Below, one piece after another: positions 34,284-42,926 of a stretch of DNA of 64,000 nucleotides. The stretch is taken from assembly GCF_000196795.1 (NCBI RefSeq), contig NC_014259.1, forward strand, positions 868,001 through 932,000, written 5' to 3'. The DNA is from Acinetobacter oleivorans DR1. Its GTDB lineage: Bacteria; Pseudomonadota; Gammaproteobacteria; Pseudomonadales; Moraxellaceae. Each line of letters starts with the position of its first letter. The stretch's first letter is position 1. Below the pieces are notes generated by a model. That model was not told the origin of the DNA. It did no database searches and worked only from the letters and a program-made list of their open reading frames with translations. Position numbers and translations under genes: made by a program.

Positions 34284-35437
34284 GCTTGGTTATCTTTCAA
34301 ACTGGTTTGGCTAAATTGAATTAACCTCGCAATATCGACTGTTCTTTCATAAATAAGTTCTGCCGCATGTTCGCAGGCTTGTTCTAATGTGATCGGGCCA
34401 TTAGTTAGCGAAAATGCAGCTGTAACGCCGTGCTCATAAAGCGCTTGATAGCCTTCGCCTAATGTTCCTGCAATGACAATGACAGGAACATTGTGTGTTT
34501 TGGCAATTTGACTCACCCCAAAAACTGTTTTACCACTTAAGGTTTGTTGGTCAAATTTACCTTCACCCGTAATGACCCAATCTGCATTAGAGATTTTTTG
34601 GGCAAGCTGATTGAGTTCGGCCACAACCTTAACTCCAGCCTTAAAATCAGCATTTAAATAACTTTTGGCTGCAAAACCTAAACCTCCCGCAGCGCCAGAA
34701 CCCGCTTCATCTCGTTTATCGAAACCTAAAAGCTTAAGTGAGACATCGGCAAAATGGGCAAGAGCTCCATCGAGTAACTTTACTTGAGCAGGTGAAGCAC
34801 CTTTTTGTGGACCAAAAATATGAGATGCGCCGTTTGGACCACAAAGTGGATTGGTCACATCGGCAGCCAATAAAAAACGTGTGTGCTGAATACGTGGGTC
34901 GAAATGCGTTAAATCAATTTTTGATAGGTTTTTAAGCGCGAGTCCACCTGCGGGTAAAACGTTGTGGTTAGCATCGAGCAAAACTGCGCCCAAAGCACTG
35001 AGTAACCCTGTACCACCATCATTGGTTGCACTGCCACCCACAGTTAAAATAATATCTTTTGCACCTGCATCTAAAGCATCCAAAATGAGCTGGCCTGCGC
35101 CAAACGTTGTGCTGTGACAAGCATCACGCTCAGACGGTGGAACTAACTGTATGCCGCTGGCTTGAGCCATTTCAATGATGGCGATTTTTTGTTTTTCTAA
35201 CCATCCCCATCTTGCTTGAACAGGCTGACCTAATGGTCCCATTACGGTTTTTTCACGCCATTCCCCTTCACAGACCTCTAACACCGCTTCTATGGTTCCT
35301 TCACCACCGTCTGCCATTGGACATATCAGTGTTTCAGCATTTGGAAAAACCTCTTGCCATCCTTTGGCAATGGCTTGAGCGACGCCCAAAGCCGATAGGC
35401 TGTCTTTAAAAGAGTCTGGCGCAATCACAACCTTCAT
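34280..35437 (-). CDS. Glycerate 2-kinase (GarK/GlxK family)
   Basis: A 385-residue class II glycerate kinase that phosphorylates D-glycerate with ATP, feeding it to lower glycolysis. Motifs: the start MKVVIAPDSFKDSLSA, PMADGGEGTIEA (about 41-52), VGGSATNDGGTG (about 132-143), and GEGKFDQQTLSGK (about 290-302). Length is the family standard (about 380). No glyoxylate or glycerate pathway gene is adjacent; it is transcribed alone. Confidence 0.95.
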   Translation of the reverse strand: MKVVIAPDSFKDSLSALGVAQAIAKGWQEVFPNAETLICPMADGGEGTIEAVLEVCEGEWREKTVMGPLGQPVQARWGWLEKQKIAIIEMAQASGIQLVPPSERDACHSTTFGAGQLILDALDAGAKDIILTVGGSATNDGGTGLLSALGAVLLDANHNVLPAGGLALKNLSKIDLTHFDPRIQHTRFLLAADVTNPLCGPNGASHIFGPQKGASPAQVKLLDGALAHFADVSLKLLGFDKRDEAGSGAAGGLGFAAKSYLNADFKAGVKVVAELNQLAQKISNADWVITGEGKFDQQTLSGKTVFGVSQIAKTHNVPVIVIAGTLGEGYQALYEHGVTAAFSLTNGPITLEQACEHAAELIYERTVDIARLIQFSQTSLKDNQA

Positions 35438-35833
35438 AAGTTCTCTGAATCTGTTTTTTTCAATTAATTTATACTGCTTAAACCCATAAAAACCTACTTA
35501 AAATGACGTAAATTTCAGCTCATTACATCATTTCTATTTTTTAAAAATATAAAGTGAATTATGTTTTTATCTGTAAAAAATAGATCGTTTTGTTTTTAAG
35601 ATGTTGTTTTTATTTAATTTAAATAATTTTTTGGTTTTTGCTGAATGATTGTAATTATAAAAAATATGGCACATATTATAACTAGCGTTGAGGCTGCCTC
35701 TAAATATCATGAGTAAGATAAAAGTGGATTTTTACTTATTAAGATAAACAGCAAATAGCGTAGATATAACCATAATTAAGTTGTGATTTATTGCACCTAT
35801 AGAATGTGTAAAAAGTAATAAGAGGATGACAAA
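35438..35833. other. 396-bp AT-rich intergenic region
   Basis: Between divergent glycerate kinase and ydeP-like genes. It is exceptionally T- and A-rich on the left half (35540-35660). I see no open frame with a ribosome site and no clear palindrome. It probably contains both promoters and may be bent or bound by H-NS-like proteins, but that is only a guess from base composition. Confidence 0.4.
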
Positions 35834-38242
35834 GTGGATAATTCAGAAGAACAAAAGCATATTCAGGAAAATAACGGCTTTGCACGAATTGAACCCTATA
35901 CTCATCCTGCGGGCGGATGGGGAGCACTTCTTAGTGTCGCTCGAAACTTAAAGCGGCAAGATATTTTAAAAAAAGGTTCGATTACCTTACTCAATATTAA
36001 CCAGCCTACAGGGTTCGACTGTCCCGGTTGTGCATGGCCAGAAAAGAAAAATGCTCATGCCTTTAACTTCTGTGAAAACGGCGCAAAAGCAGTTGCATTT
36101 GAAGCAACCAGTAAAACAGTGACTCCCGAATATTTTGCAGGTCATACCGTCAGTTGGTTATCAGAACAAAGTGATTTCTTTCTAGAAGACTTAGGTCGCT
36201 TAACAGATCCAGTTCGCTACGATGCTGCAACCGATAAATATGTGGCAATTTCATGGGATGAAGCATTTCAGATTATTGCTAAGCATCTTCATGCCTTAGA
36301 TAACCCAGATCAAGCTGCGTTTTATACCTCTGGCCGTGCAAGTAATGAGGCAGCATTTTTATATCAATTGTTTGTGCGAAGCTTTGGAACAAATAACTTC
36401 CCAGACTGTTCGAACATGTGCCATGAAACCACAAGCGTTGGATTACTTGATTCGATTGGTTTAGGAAAGGGCACAGTCACCCTAGAAGACTTTGATTTAG
36501 CTGATGCAATTTTTAGTTTTGGGCACAATCCCGGAACTAATCACCCACGTATGTTAGGTACTTTGCGTGAAGTGTCTAAACGTGGCGGTAACATTGTTGC
36601 GATTAACCCAATTAAAGAACGAGGACTTGAACGTTTCCAAGACCCACAAGCACCACTTGAAATGATGACTAACGGCAGTACCCCAATTAGTCGTTATTAT
36701 TTCCAACCTAAAATTGGTGGTGACTATGCACTGATGTTAGGGATTTTAAAGCACCTAAATGAGTGGGATAAAAAGGCGCTCGCTTCAGGTAAACCAAGCG
36801 TTTTTGACCGAAACTTTATTGCGGTGAATACAATCGGTTTCGACGAGATGATTGCCGAGGTTGAAAAAACTGAGTGGGAAGATATTTATAAACACTCGGG
36901 TCTATCACCAGAGCATTTAGAAAAACTCGCTAAGCTCTTTTTAGAGTCTGAGCGCTCAATTTTCTGTTGGGGGATGGGTATTACTCAACATCGCCATGGA
37001 ACAGCTAATGTGCATATGTTGGCGAATTTATTATTGGCTCGTGGGCAAATTGGTCGTCCGGGTGCAGGGCTTTGTCCAGTTCGTGGGCACAGTAATGTGC
37101 AAGGCGACCGAACTATGGGCATTAATGAGTTACCTAGTCCTAAATTACTCGACAACATTGACCGCGTGTTTGGGATTAAATCCCCTAGAAAAAATGGGCA
37201 TGGTGTCGTTGAAACGATTAAAGCTATGGCTGAAGGTGAGGTCAAAGTCTTTATTGGTTTAGGTGGTAACTTTGCAGTTGCGACGCCAGATACACCGTAT
37301 ACCCAAGAAGCACTTAGAAAGTGTAATTTAACCGTTCATGTTGCAACCAAGTTAAACCGTAGCCATTTGGTTTGTGGTAAAGAGGCTCTGATTTTGCCAT
37401 GTTTAGGCCGTACCGAAATTGATGAGCAGCTTCATGGTCCGCAGGCCATTTCAGTCGAAGATTCGATGAGTAATATTCATTTGTCGGCTGGGCGTAATAC
37501 CCCAATTTCTGAAAATATTTTATCTGAACCCGACATCGTGGCAAGAATGGCTGAAGCCGTGCTACCAGATAGTAAGATCAAATGGAAATGGTACATTGAA
37601 AGCTATGATCGTATTCGTGACTCAATTGCTGAGGTCTTTGATGAGTTCCATGATTTTAATTTACGTGTCTATAACCCGGGTGGTTTCCATCTAGAGCATC
37701 CAGCCAATCAGCACATTTGGAACACAAAAAGTGGTAAGGCGCAGTTTATGATTACACCTCTGAGTGAAGTCTATGGCGATAAAGAAAATCAATATGCTGC
37801 TGCTTATACTGACAGCAAAGTTTATACCTTAATGACCACTCGCTCTCACGATCAATACAACACGACGCTATATGGTCTCGACGACCGTTACCGCGGAGTT
37901 TTTGGGCAACGCCGTGTTTTGTTTATGAACCAAGCAGACATTGATGAAGCTGGCTTTGAAGCAAATCAGTGGGTTGATATTGAAAGTGTTTTCTCAGATG
38001 GGGTTAAGCGGATTGTACATAGTTTCCGTATTGTGCCTTACAACATTCCACGTGGCAGTTTAGCTGCGTACTATCCAGAGACTAATCCTTTAGTGGCGTT
38101 AAGCAGTCATGATAAATACGCCAAAATTCCAGCTTCAAAAAGTGTTCCTGTGATATTGCATGCTGGTGATGCGCCCGCACACTTTAATTTGGCAACGGCA
38201 GTTGACCCTGAAGATGCAGATAAGAAAGTAAGTAACCTTTAA
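35834..38242 (+). CDS. YdeP/FdhF-type molybdopterin oxidoreductase
   Basis: An 802-residue cytoplasmic molybdoenzyme of the formate-dehydrogenase-alpha-like YdeP group. An iron-sulphur motif begins GFDCPGCAWPE (about 57-67) with a further Cys in NFCENG (about 77-82). The Mo-bis-MGD domain has FYTSGRASNEAAFLYQLF in pieces, the possible Mo ligand Cys in SNMCHE (about 196), and a C-terminal dinucleotide-binding beta-barrel (TTRSHDQYNTTLYG, about 675-688). Translation starts at GTG with the ribosome site AGAGGA 8 bases before. E. coli YdeP is linked with acid resistance; the substrate is unproved. fdhD follows 78 bases on. Confidence 0.9.
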   Translation: MDNSEEQKHIQENNGFARIEPYTHPAGGWGALLSVARNLKRQDILKKGSITLLNINQPTGFDCPGCAWPEKKNAHAFNFCENGAKAVAFEATSKTVTPEYFAGHTVSWLSEQSDFFLEDLGRLTDPVRYDAATDKYVAISWDEAFQIIAKHLHALDNPDQAAFYTSGRASNEAAFLYQLFVRSFGTNNFPDCSNMCHETTSVGLLDSIGLGKGTVTLEDFDLADAIFSFGHNPGTNHPRMLGTLREVSKRGGNIVAINPIKERGLERFQDPQAPLEMMTNGSTPISRYYFQPKIGGDYALMLGILKHLNEWDKKALASGKPSVFDRNFIAVNTIGFDEMIAEVEKTEWEDIYKHSGLSPEHLEKLAKLFLESERSIFCWGMGITQHRHGTANVHMLANLLLARGQIGRPGAGLCPVRGHSNVQGDRTMGINELPSPKLLDNIDRVFGIKSPRKNGHGVVETIKAMAEGEVKVFIGLGGNFAVATPDTPYTQEALRKCNLTVHVATKLNRSHLVCGKEALILPCLGRTEIDEQLHGPQAISVEDSMSNIHLSAGRNTPISENILSEPDIVARMAEAVLPDSKIKWKWYIESYDRIRDSIAEVFDEFHDFNLRVYNPGGFHLEHPANQHIWNTKSGKAQFMITPLSEVYGDKENQYAAAYTDSKVYTLMTTRSHDQYNTTLYGLDDRYRGVFGQRRVLFMNQADIDEAGFEANQWVDIESVFSDGVKRIVHSFRIVPYNIPRGSLAAYYPETNPLVALSSHDKYAKIPASKSVPVILHAGDAPAHFNLATAVDPEDADKKVSNL

Positions 38243-38274
38243 ATTAACAGCGATATTAAAAATGTAATTCAAAC

Positions 38275-38301
38275 AAATGGCGCTCTAATCAAGCGCCATT
38301 T
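38275..38301 (+). terminator. Hairpin between ydeP-like gene and fdhD
   Basis: Perfect 10-bp stem AAATGGCGCT / AGCGCCATTT, 7-base loop, ending 19 bases before the fdhD start. There is only a short T-run, so it may attenuate rather than stop transcription, or set the fdhD level. Confidence 0.55.
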
Positions 38302-38320
38302 CAAGATAAAGGAAATTATT

Positions 38321-39106
38321 TTGACACCACATTCTTATGGGGTTGAAACATTACAAGTAAAGCGGTTTAAGAAAACCGAATCTGAAAGTGTTTTAGATAA
38401 TATTGTTCAAGAGCATCCGATTGCTTTGGTATATAACGGCATTTCTCATGCAGTAATGATGGCTACACCTACCGATGTGAGTGTGTTCGCTAAGGGTTTT
38501 AGTCTGTCCGAAGGAATTTTAACGAGCTTAAAAGAATTGTATGCCATTGAGGTTCATGAAAGTGAACTGGGAATTGAAGTGAATATGACCATTTCATCTA
38601 GAGCATTTGCTGCATTAAAAGAAAGGCGGCGTATGTTGGTGGGTCGTACAGGCTGTGGTTTGTGTGGTATTGAAAGCTTGGAGCAGCTTCAGCTCGATAT
38701 TTCTAAAATTACCATCGAACCTTCCAAAGAATGGCTTGAACAAATTCCAATCGCGATTTCTCAATTAAAATATCAACAAAAAATTACTGCCTTGACGGGT
38801 GGCGCTCATGCCGCTGCTTGGGTGGTTCAAGGTAAAATCATGGCTTTATTTGAAGATGTCGGCCGTCACAATGCCTTAGATAAACTACTAGGTTATTTAG
38901 CTCAAGAAAACTACGACACCAGTTTGGGTTTTGTTGTTATGACCAGTCGTGCAAGCTACGAATTAATTCGTAAATGCGCTCAGCTTAATATTGGTTTATT
39001 GGCTTCAATTTCTGCCCCAACCAGTATGGCTATTCGACTCGCAAAAACTTCAGGCCTAACTTTAGCAAGCTTTTGTCGTGGAGATGATTTCGTTTTATAT
39101 ACATAA
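38321..39106 (+). CDS. fdhD: Formate dehydrogenase accessory sulfurtransferase FdhD
   Basis: A 261-residue protein that transfers sulphur from IscS to the molybdenum cofactor before it is put into formate-dehydrogenase-type enzymes. The functional cysteines are in GRTGCGLCGIESL (about 108-120), and the family block FEDVGRHNALDKLLG follows near 180-194. It starts at TTG with the ribosome site AAAGGA at 38309-38314. Adjacent to the YdeP-type enzyme, which it probably activates; an uncommon start codon and a preceding hairpin suggest low expression. Confidence 0.94.
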   Translation: MTPHSYGVETLQVKRFKKTESESVLDNIVQEHPIALVYNGISHAVMMATPTDVSVFAKGFSLSEGILTSLKELYAIEVHESELGIEVNMTISSRAFAALKERRRMLVGRTGCGLCGIESLEQLQLDISKITIEPSKEWLEQIPIAISQLKYQQKITALTGGAHAAAWVVQGKIMALFEDVGRHNALDKLLGYLAQENYDTSLGFVVMTSRASYELIRKCAQLNIGLLASISAPTSMAIRLAKTSGLTLASFCRGDDFVLYT

Positions 39107-39256
39107 AGGTCATGCATTGAAATATTGATCAGATCAGCTCAAATACTAAGAATGATCAAACATAATGGAAATATACATTTCTATTTTGCCTAATTTTAAG
39201 TTAAGCACGAACTTTATACTTTATGATCAGAGTTATGTAGTTCAGAGTCTGTCCAA

Positions 39257-39649
39257 ATGTCTTGGTTACAATCACTAAAAGAATGGGCAAAACGTCTAAA
39301 AAAACAAATTATTATGCTTTGGTTTGCATCAAAGCATCCTCAAATGCCATGGTTCCCAAAAGTTATTGCTGTGGTGGCTGTGGCTTATGCCTTTAGTCCA
39401 ATCGATTTAATTCCAGATTTTATTCCTATTTTAGGCCTTTTAGATGAGGCCATCATTTTGCCGATACTCATTTGGTTAGCGCTTCGATTTACGCCTCAAC
39501 AAGTTATTTTCGATGCAGAACAGCAAGCTAACCAATGGCTAGAAGAACATGAAAAAGGGCCACGAAATTATTTGGTTGCTGTACTTATTATTTTAATGTG
39601 GCTTACTCTTGCGGTGATGGCTTATTTTTATTTTGGTGGTGGTTTGTAG
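39257..39649 (+). CDS. DUF1232 (YkvA-like) membrane protein
   Basis: A 130-residue protein with the DUF1232 signature: AVVAVAYAFSPIDLIPDFIPILGLLDEAII in pieces around residues 35-68, where YxxSPIDLIPDFIP is the conserved core. A second hydrophobic helix lies at the C-terminus (about 102-127). Probably inner-membrane. The family has no settled function. Alone on its strand between fdhD and pdxB; the ATG follows a moderately spaced GTCC sequence and no strong ribosome site. Confidence 0.85.
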   Translation: MSWLQSLKEWAKRLKKQIIMLWFASKHPQMPWFPKVIAVVAVAYAFSPIDLIPDFIPILGLLDEAIILPILIWLALRFTPQQVIFDAEQQANQWLEEHEKGPRNYLVAVLIILMWLTLAVMAYFYFGGGL

Positions 39650-39753
39650 GTGAACTACGCTTAGAAGCCTTATCGTAATTTAACGCCCTGAACATTGTGC
39701 TTTGCTACAACTCAAAGGATAATAACGTTTTTATAAGCTTTGAGTTGCAGATA

Positions 39754-40821
39754 ATGAAAATCGTCGCAGATGAAAACTTGGCATTTACCGATTACTTTTT
39801 TTCAGAATTTGGCGATATTCAACACCATGCAGGACGCACCTTAACACACGCAGATGTAAAAGATGCTGAAGCTTTATTGGTTCGCTCAGTCACCGCAGTA
39901 AACGAAAGTTTAATTCAAAACACCGCTTTAAAATATGTGGGTAGTGCCACAATCGGCACCGATCATTTAGATATTCCTGCTTTAGAAAAACAAGGAATTA
40001 CATGGGCCAATGCTGCAGGTTGTAATGCGCAGGCAGTTGCTGAATATGTCATTACTGCTTTACTTCATTTAGATGCCAACCTTTTAGAACAACAAGAAAA
40101 ATTTACCCTAGGCATTGTGGGGCTTGGAAACGTCGGTAAGCGTTTGGCACATATGGCCCAGTTGCTGGGCTGGAATGTAATAGGCTTTGACCCATTTGTG
40201 CAGTTAGATTCAATTAAAAATGTAAGTTTAGAAACCCTTTTGCAACAAGCGAATGCAATTTCAATTCATGTGCCTTTAACCAAAAATGGTGAACATGCGA
40301 CGTATCATCTTTTTGATGAGCAAGCGTTTGCTGCACTTCAACCGAACACGATTTTAATTAATAGTGCGCGTGGTCCGGTCGTGAAAGAAGCTGCTTTAAT
40401 CGAAGATATTCAGCGTACTCAGCGTAAAGTTGTGCTCGATGTATTTGAGCATGAACCCGTCATATCAGAAGAACTTATAGACATGTTAGCGTTGGCAACA
40501 CCGCATATTGCAGGTTATAGCCTTGAAGGGAAGGCTCGCGGTACGCAAATGATTTATGAAGCATTCTGCCAAAAGTTTGGGTTTGATATAAATAAACGTT
40601 TCGAGACTCAGTTGCCTGCATGTGACGACTATTTTTCAGGAAATGATTTAAAAGAAGTGTTAAAGCAAAAATTAACTCAGATTTATGATATTGCTCAAGA
40701 TGATGCCAACATCCGTGCCTGCATTAAAGAGGGCAAAGTAGAGCAAAAAGCATTTGATTTATTACGTAAAAACTATCCACTGCGCCGTGAATGGGCAGCA
40801 CATGGAGGGCCGCAGGCATGA
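39754..40821 (+). CDS. pdxB: Erythronate-4-phosphate dehydrogenase PdxB
   Basis: A 355-residue NAD-dependent D-2-hydroxyacid dehydrogenase, the second step of pyridoxal phosphate synthesis. It begins MKIVADENLAF, has the Rossmann motif GIVGLGNVGKRLA (about 112-124), the catalytic Arg in INSARGPVV (about 202-210), Glu in DVFEHEP and His in THIAGYSLEGKARG, plus the PdxB-specific C-terminal dimerisation domain. I chose the ATG at 39754; an upstream in-frame start at 39697 adds 19 unlikely residues. Its stop overlaps the epmA start as ATGA, so the two are translationally coupled. Confidence 0.95.
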   Translation: MKIVADENLAFTDYFFSEFGDIQHHAGRTLTHADVKDAEALLVRSVTAVNESLIQNTALKYVGSATIGTDHLDIPALEKQGITWANAAGCNAQAVAEYVITALLHLDANLLEQQEKFTLGIVGLGNVGKRLAHMAQLLGWNVIGFDPFVQLDSIKNVSLETLLQQANAISIHVPLTKNGEHATYHLFDEQAFAALQPNTILINSARGPVVKEAALIEDIQRTQRKVVLDVFEHEPVISEELIDMLALATPHIAGYSLEGKARGTQMIYEAFCQKFGFDINKRFETQLPACDDYFSGNDLKEVLKQKLTQIYDIAQDDANIRACIKEGKVEQKAFDLLRKNYPLRREWAAHGGPQA

Positions 40822-41792
40822 GTTTAAGTTATCAACCAACTTGTTCAATTGATGCCTTAAAAGCACGTGCCAAGCTCTATAACCAGATTCGTCATTTTTT
40901 TGCTGAACGTGATGTCATGGAGGTGGAAACACCGATTGTTTCACAAGCAGGTGTCACCGATGTACATTTAGCGTCTGTTCAGGCTTTACGTCATATTAAT
41001 GGCAAATTGCAGACTCAATATTTACAGACTTCTCCAGAGTTTGCCATGAAGCGTTTACTAGCGAGTGGTAGCGGGCCAATTTATCAAATCTGTAAGGTTT
41101 TTCGTGACGATGAACACGGACGTAAACACAATAGTGAATTTACCATGCTCGAATGGTACCGCCCGGGTCTAGACTTAAAAGCATTAATGCATGAAACCGC
41201 CGATTTATTGCAAAGCTGTTTGCAGCATCGTTTTGGTGAAGTTCGTCCGTTTATTTTAAGTTATAAACATGCCTTTCAAGATCGCCTCGATATCAACCCA
41301 TTGCAAGCAACATTGAAGCAACTCAAAGGTACTGCAAATCGTGTGGGATTAAATCTTGATTTAGGCGATGACCGCCTAGCTTACATGGATTTATTATTTT
41401 CTCATTTTGTTGAACCAAGTTTAGGATTTGATGCGCCAGTCTTTTTAACTGACTTTCCACCAGAAATGGCATCTTTGGCAAAAGTGAAAGTAGATGAAGA
41501 TGGGGAAGAGGTCGCAGCACGTTTTGAGGTTTATATTGAAGGTTTAGAGCTTGCCAATGCTTACGATGAATTACTCGACGCAGAGGTGTTACGTTCTCGT
41601 TTTGAAGCAGACAATGCAGAGCGTGCTAAGCAAGGCCTTCATGTTATGCCTTTAGATGAGCATCTTTTAGCAGCGTTGCCTCATATGCCAGAATGTTCAG
41701 GAATTGCTTTAGGTATCGACCGTTTACTCATGGTTGCAATGGATCAGGTCAAAATTGAAAAAGTCATTACATTCCCAGCTGAAATTGCTTAA
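40818..41792 (+). CDS. epmA: Elongation factor P--(R)-beta-lysine ligase EpmA
   Basis: A 324-residue class II lysyl-tRNA-synthetase-like enzyme lacking the anticodon domain (also called GenX/PoxA/YjeA). It attaches beta-lysine to a lysine of elongation factor P. Motif 2 is ICKVFRDDEHGRKHNSEFTMLEW in pieces (about 94-116), motif 3 is GIALGIDRLLM (about 298-308). The ATG at 40818 overlaps the pdxB stop; an alternative start 9 codons earlier lies inside pdxB. The reaction also needs the EpmB mutase, not in this window. Confidence 0.95.
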   Translation: MSLSYQPTCSIDALKARAKLYNQIRHFFAERDVMEVETPIVSQAGVTDVHLASVQALRHINGKLQTQYLQTSPEFAMKRLLASGSGPIYQICKVFRDDEHGRKHNSEFTMLEWYRPGLDLKALMHETADLLQSCLQHRFGEVRPFILSYKHAFQDRLDINPLQATLKQLKGTANRVGLNLDLGDDRLAYMDLLFSHFVEPSLGFDAPVFLTDFPPEMASLAKVKVDEDGEEVAARFEVYIEGLELANAYDELLDAEVLRSRFEADNAERAKQGLHVMPLDEHLLAALPHMPECSGIALGIDRLLMVAMDQVKIEKVITFPAEIA

Positions 41793-41804
41793 AAACTGAC
41801 AAAT

Positions 41805-41833
41805 AAAAAAAGCCACAATATTGTGGCTTTTTT
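41805..41833. terminator. Bidirectional terminator
   Basis: Near-perfect palindrome AAAAAAGCCACAA / TTGTGGCTTTTTT between the convergent epmA and Tim44-like genes, with A/T runs on both sides. Confidence 0.92.
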
Positions 41834-41851
41834 ATTGAGGGTTTATTTAGC

Positions 41852-42844
41852 TTAAGCTTGTTGAATACCAGCAACAACCCAGTCTTGCTGAGAACCAGCA
41901 GGTTTAACAAAGTGCCAGATTTCAGTAAATGGTTGTGGCAAGCTGTTTAAATCTTCACTCACAGTACCAGTAAAGCGTACGCTTACAACGTATTGACCAT
42001 TTTCAGTCGCACTGTCTACAACCATCGCATTCAGATTGCTAAATTCAGCAACGTCTTGATCTTGGTTTTCCATGATGTCGTTATACATAGAACTATAAAG
42101 TTCTGGTGTTAAGTAACGGCGAATTTCTTCAATGTTACTTGCAGTATTCATCGACTGGATGTGATTAAAACGTTGACGTGCGATACGTAAGAAAGCAGCA
42201 GGTTCACTACCATCTGGAAGTTGATTGCCATTGCTCGTTGTTGCACCGCCAAAAGGAGCTTGGGTTGCTGCACCGCCACCAACAGATTGACCAAAGATAT
42301 TTGTATTATCTCCTGCATTACGTGGTGTCGCTTGTGGTGCAGCAGAACGACCAAATGGGTTTTGACCGTCGTTATTTGGTGCGTAAGGATTATTAGCTGC
42401 TAATTTTTTTTTTGCGCCCAATTTGCGGAAAACAAAAAAGGCTAAAGCTGCTGCAAGTAATACCCAAAGCCAGCTAGGAATTCCACCTTTTTTCTCTTCT
42501 TGTTGCGCTTGAGCAGCTTGTTCTGTTCCAGCTTGAGTTGCTTGATGTTCAGTTGATGTTGGTTTGTCATCAGCTAAAGCATTTGCTGCAACAGCACCTA
42601 CGGCAGCACCAGCTACACCAGCTGCAACCATTGAACCAACACCCGGACCTGATCGTTGAGGTGCAGTAGCAGGTTGTTGAGCAGGAGTCACTTGACGAGG
42701 TTGTTGATAAGACTGGCTTGAAGTAGTAGAGCGTGCCATACCGTGGCTTTTACCACCACCTGCACGTTTAGCTTCAGCAAGAGGCGAAATTGCTAAAGCA
42801 GCCATTAAAATACCGGTAATCAAGCCACGCTGGTGTACTTCCAT
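41852..42844 (-). CDS. Tim44-like domain protein
   Basis: A 330-residue protein of the bacterial Tim44-like group. A signal-like hydrophobic segment (about 8-25) is followed by a Ser/Gln/Pro-rich linker, a Gly/Ala-rich helix (about 69-92), a second membrane helix (about 121-142, WLWVLLAAALAFFVFRKLG) and a long low-complexity linker. The Tim44/NTF2-like domain occupies about 210-330. In bacteria the function is unknown; mitochondrial Tim44 recruits Hsp70 to the protein import channel. Monocistronic. Confidence 0.87.
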   Translation of the reverse strand: MEVHQRGLITGILMAALAISPLAEAKRAGGGKSHGMARSTTSSQSYQQPRQVTPAQQPATAPQRSGPGVGSMVAAGVAGAAVGAVAANALADDKPTSTEHQATQAGTEQAAQAQQEEKKGGIPSWLWVLLAAALAFFVFRKLGAKKKLAANNPYAPNNDGQNPFGRSAAPQATPRNAGDNTNIFGQSVGGGAATQAPFGGATTSNGNQLPDGSEPAAFLRIARQRFNHIQSMNTASNIEEIRRYLTPELYSSMYNDIMENQDQDVAEFSNLNAMVVDSATENGQYVVSVRFTGTVSEDLNSLPQPFTEIWHFVKPAGSQQDWVVAGIQQA

Positions 42845-42926
42845 AGGAAATTCCTGTCTAAAATTAAATTGTAATAGTATTTATGAAGGTATTTACGCTA
42901 AATTTCAACCATAAAAGTATGTTTTT

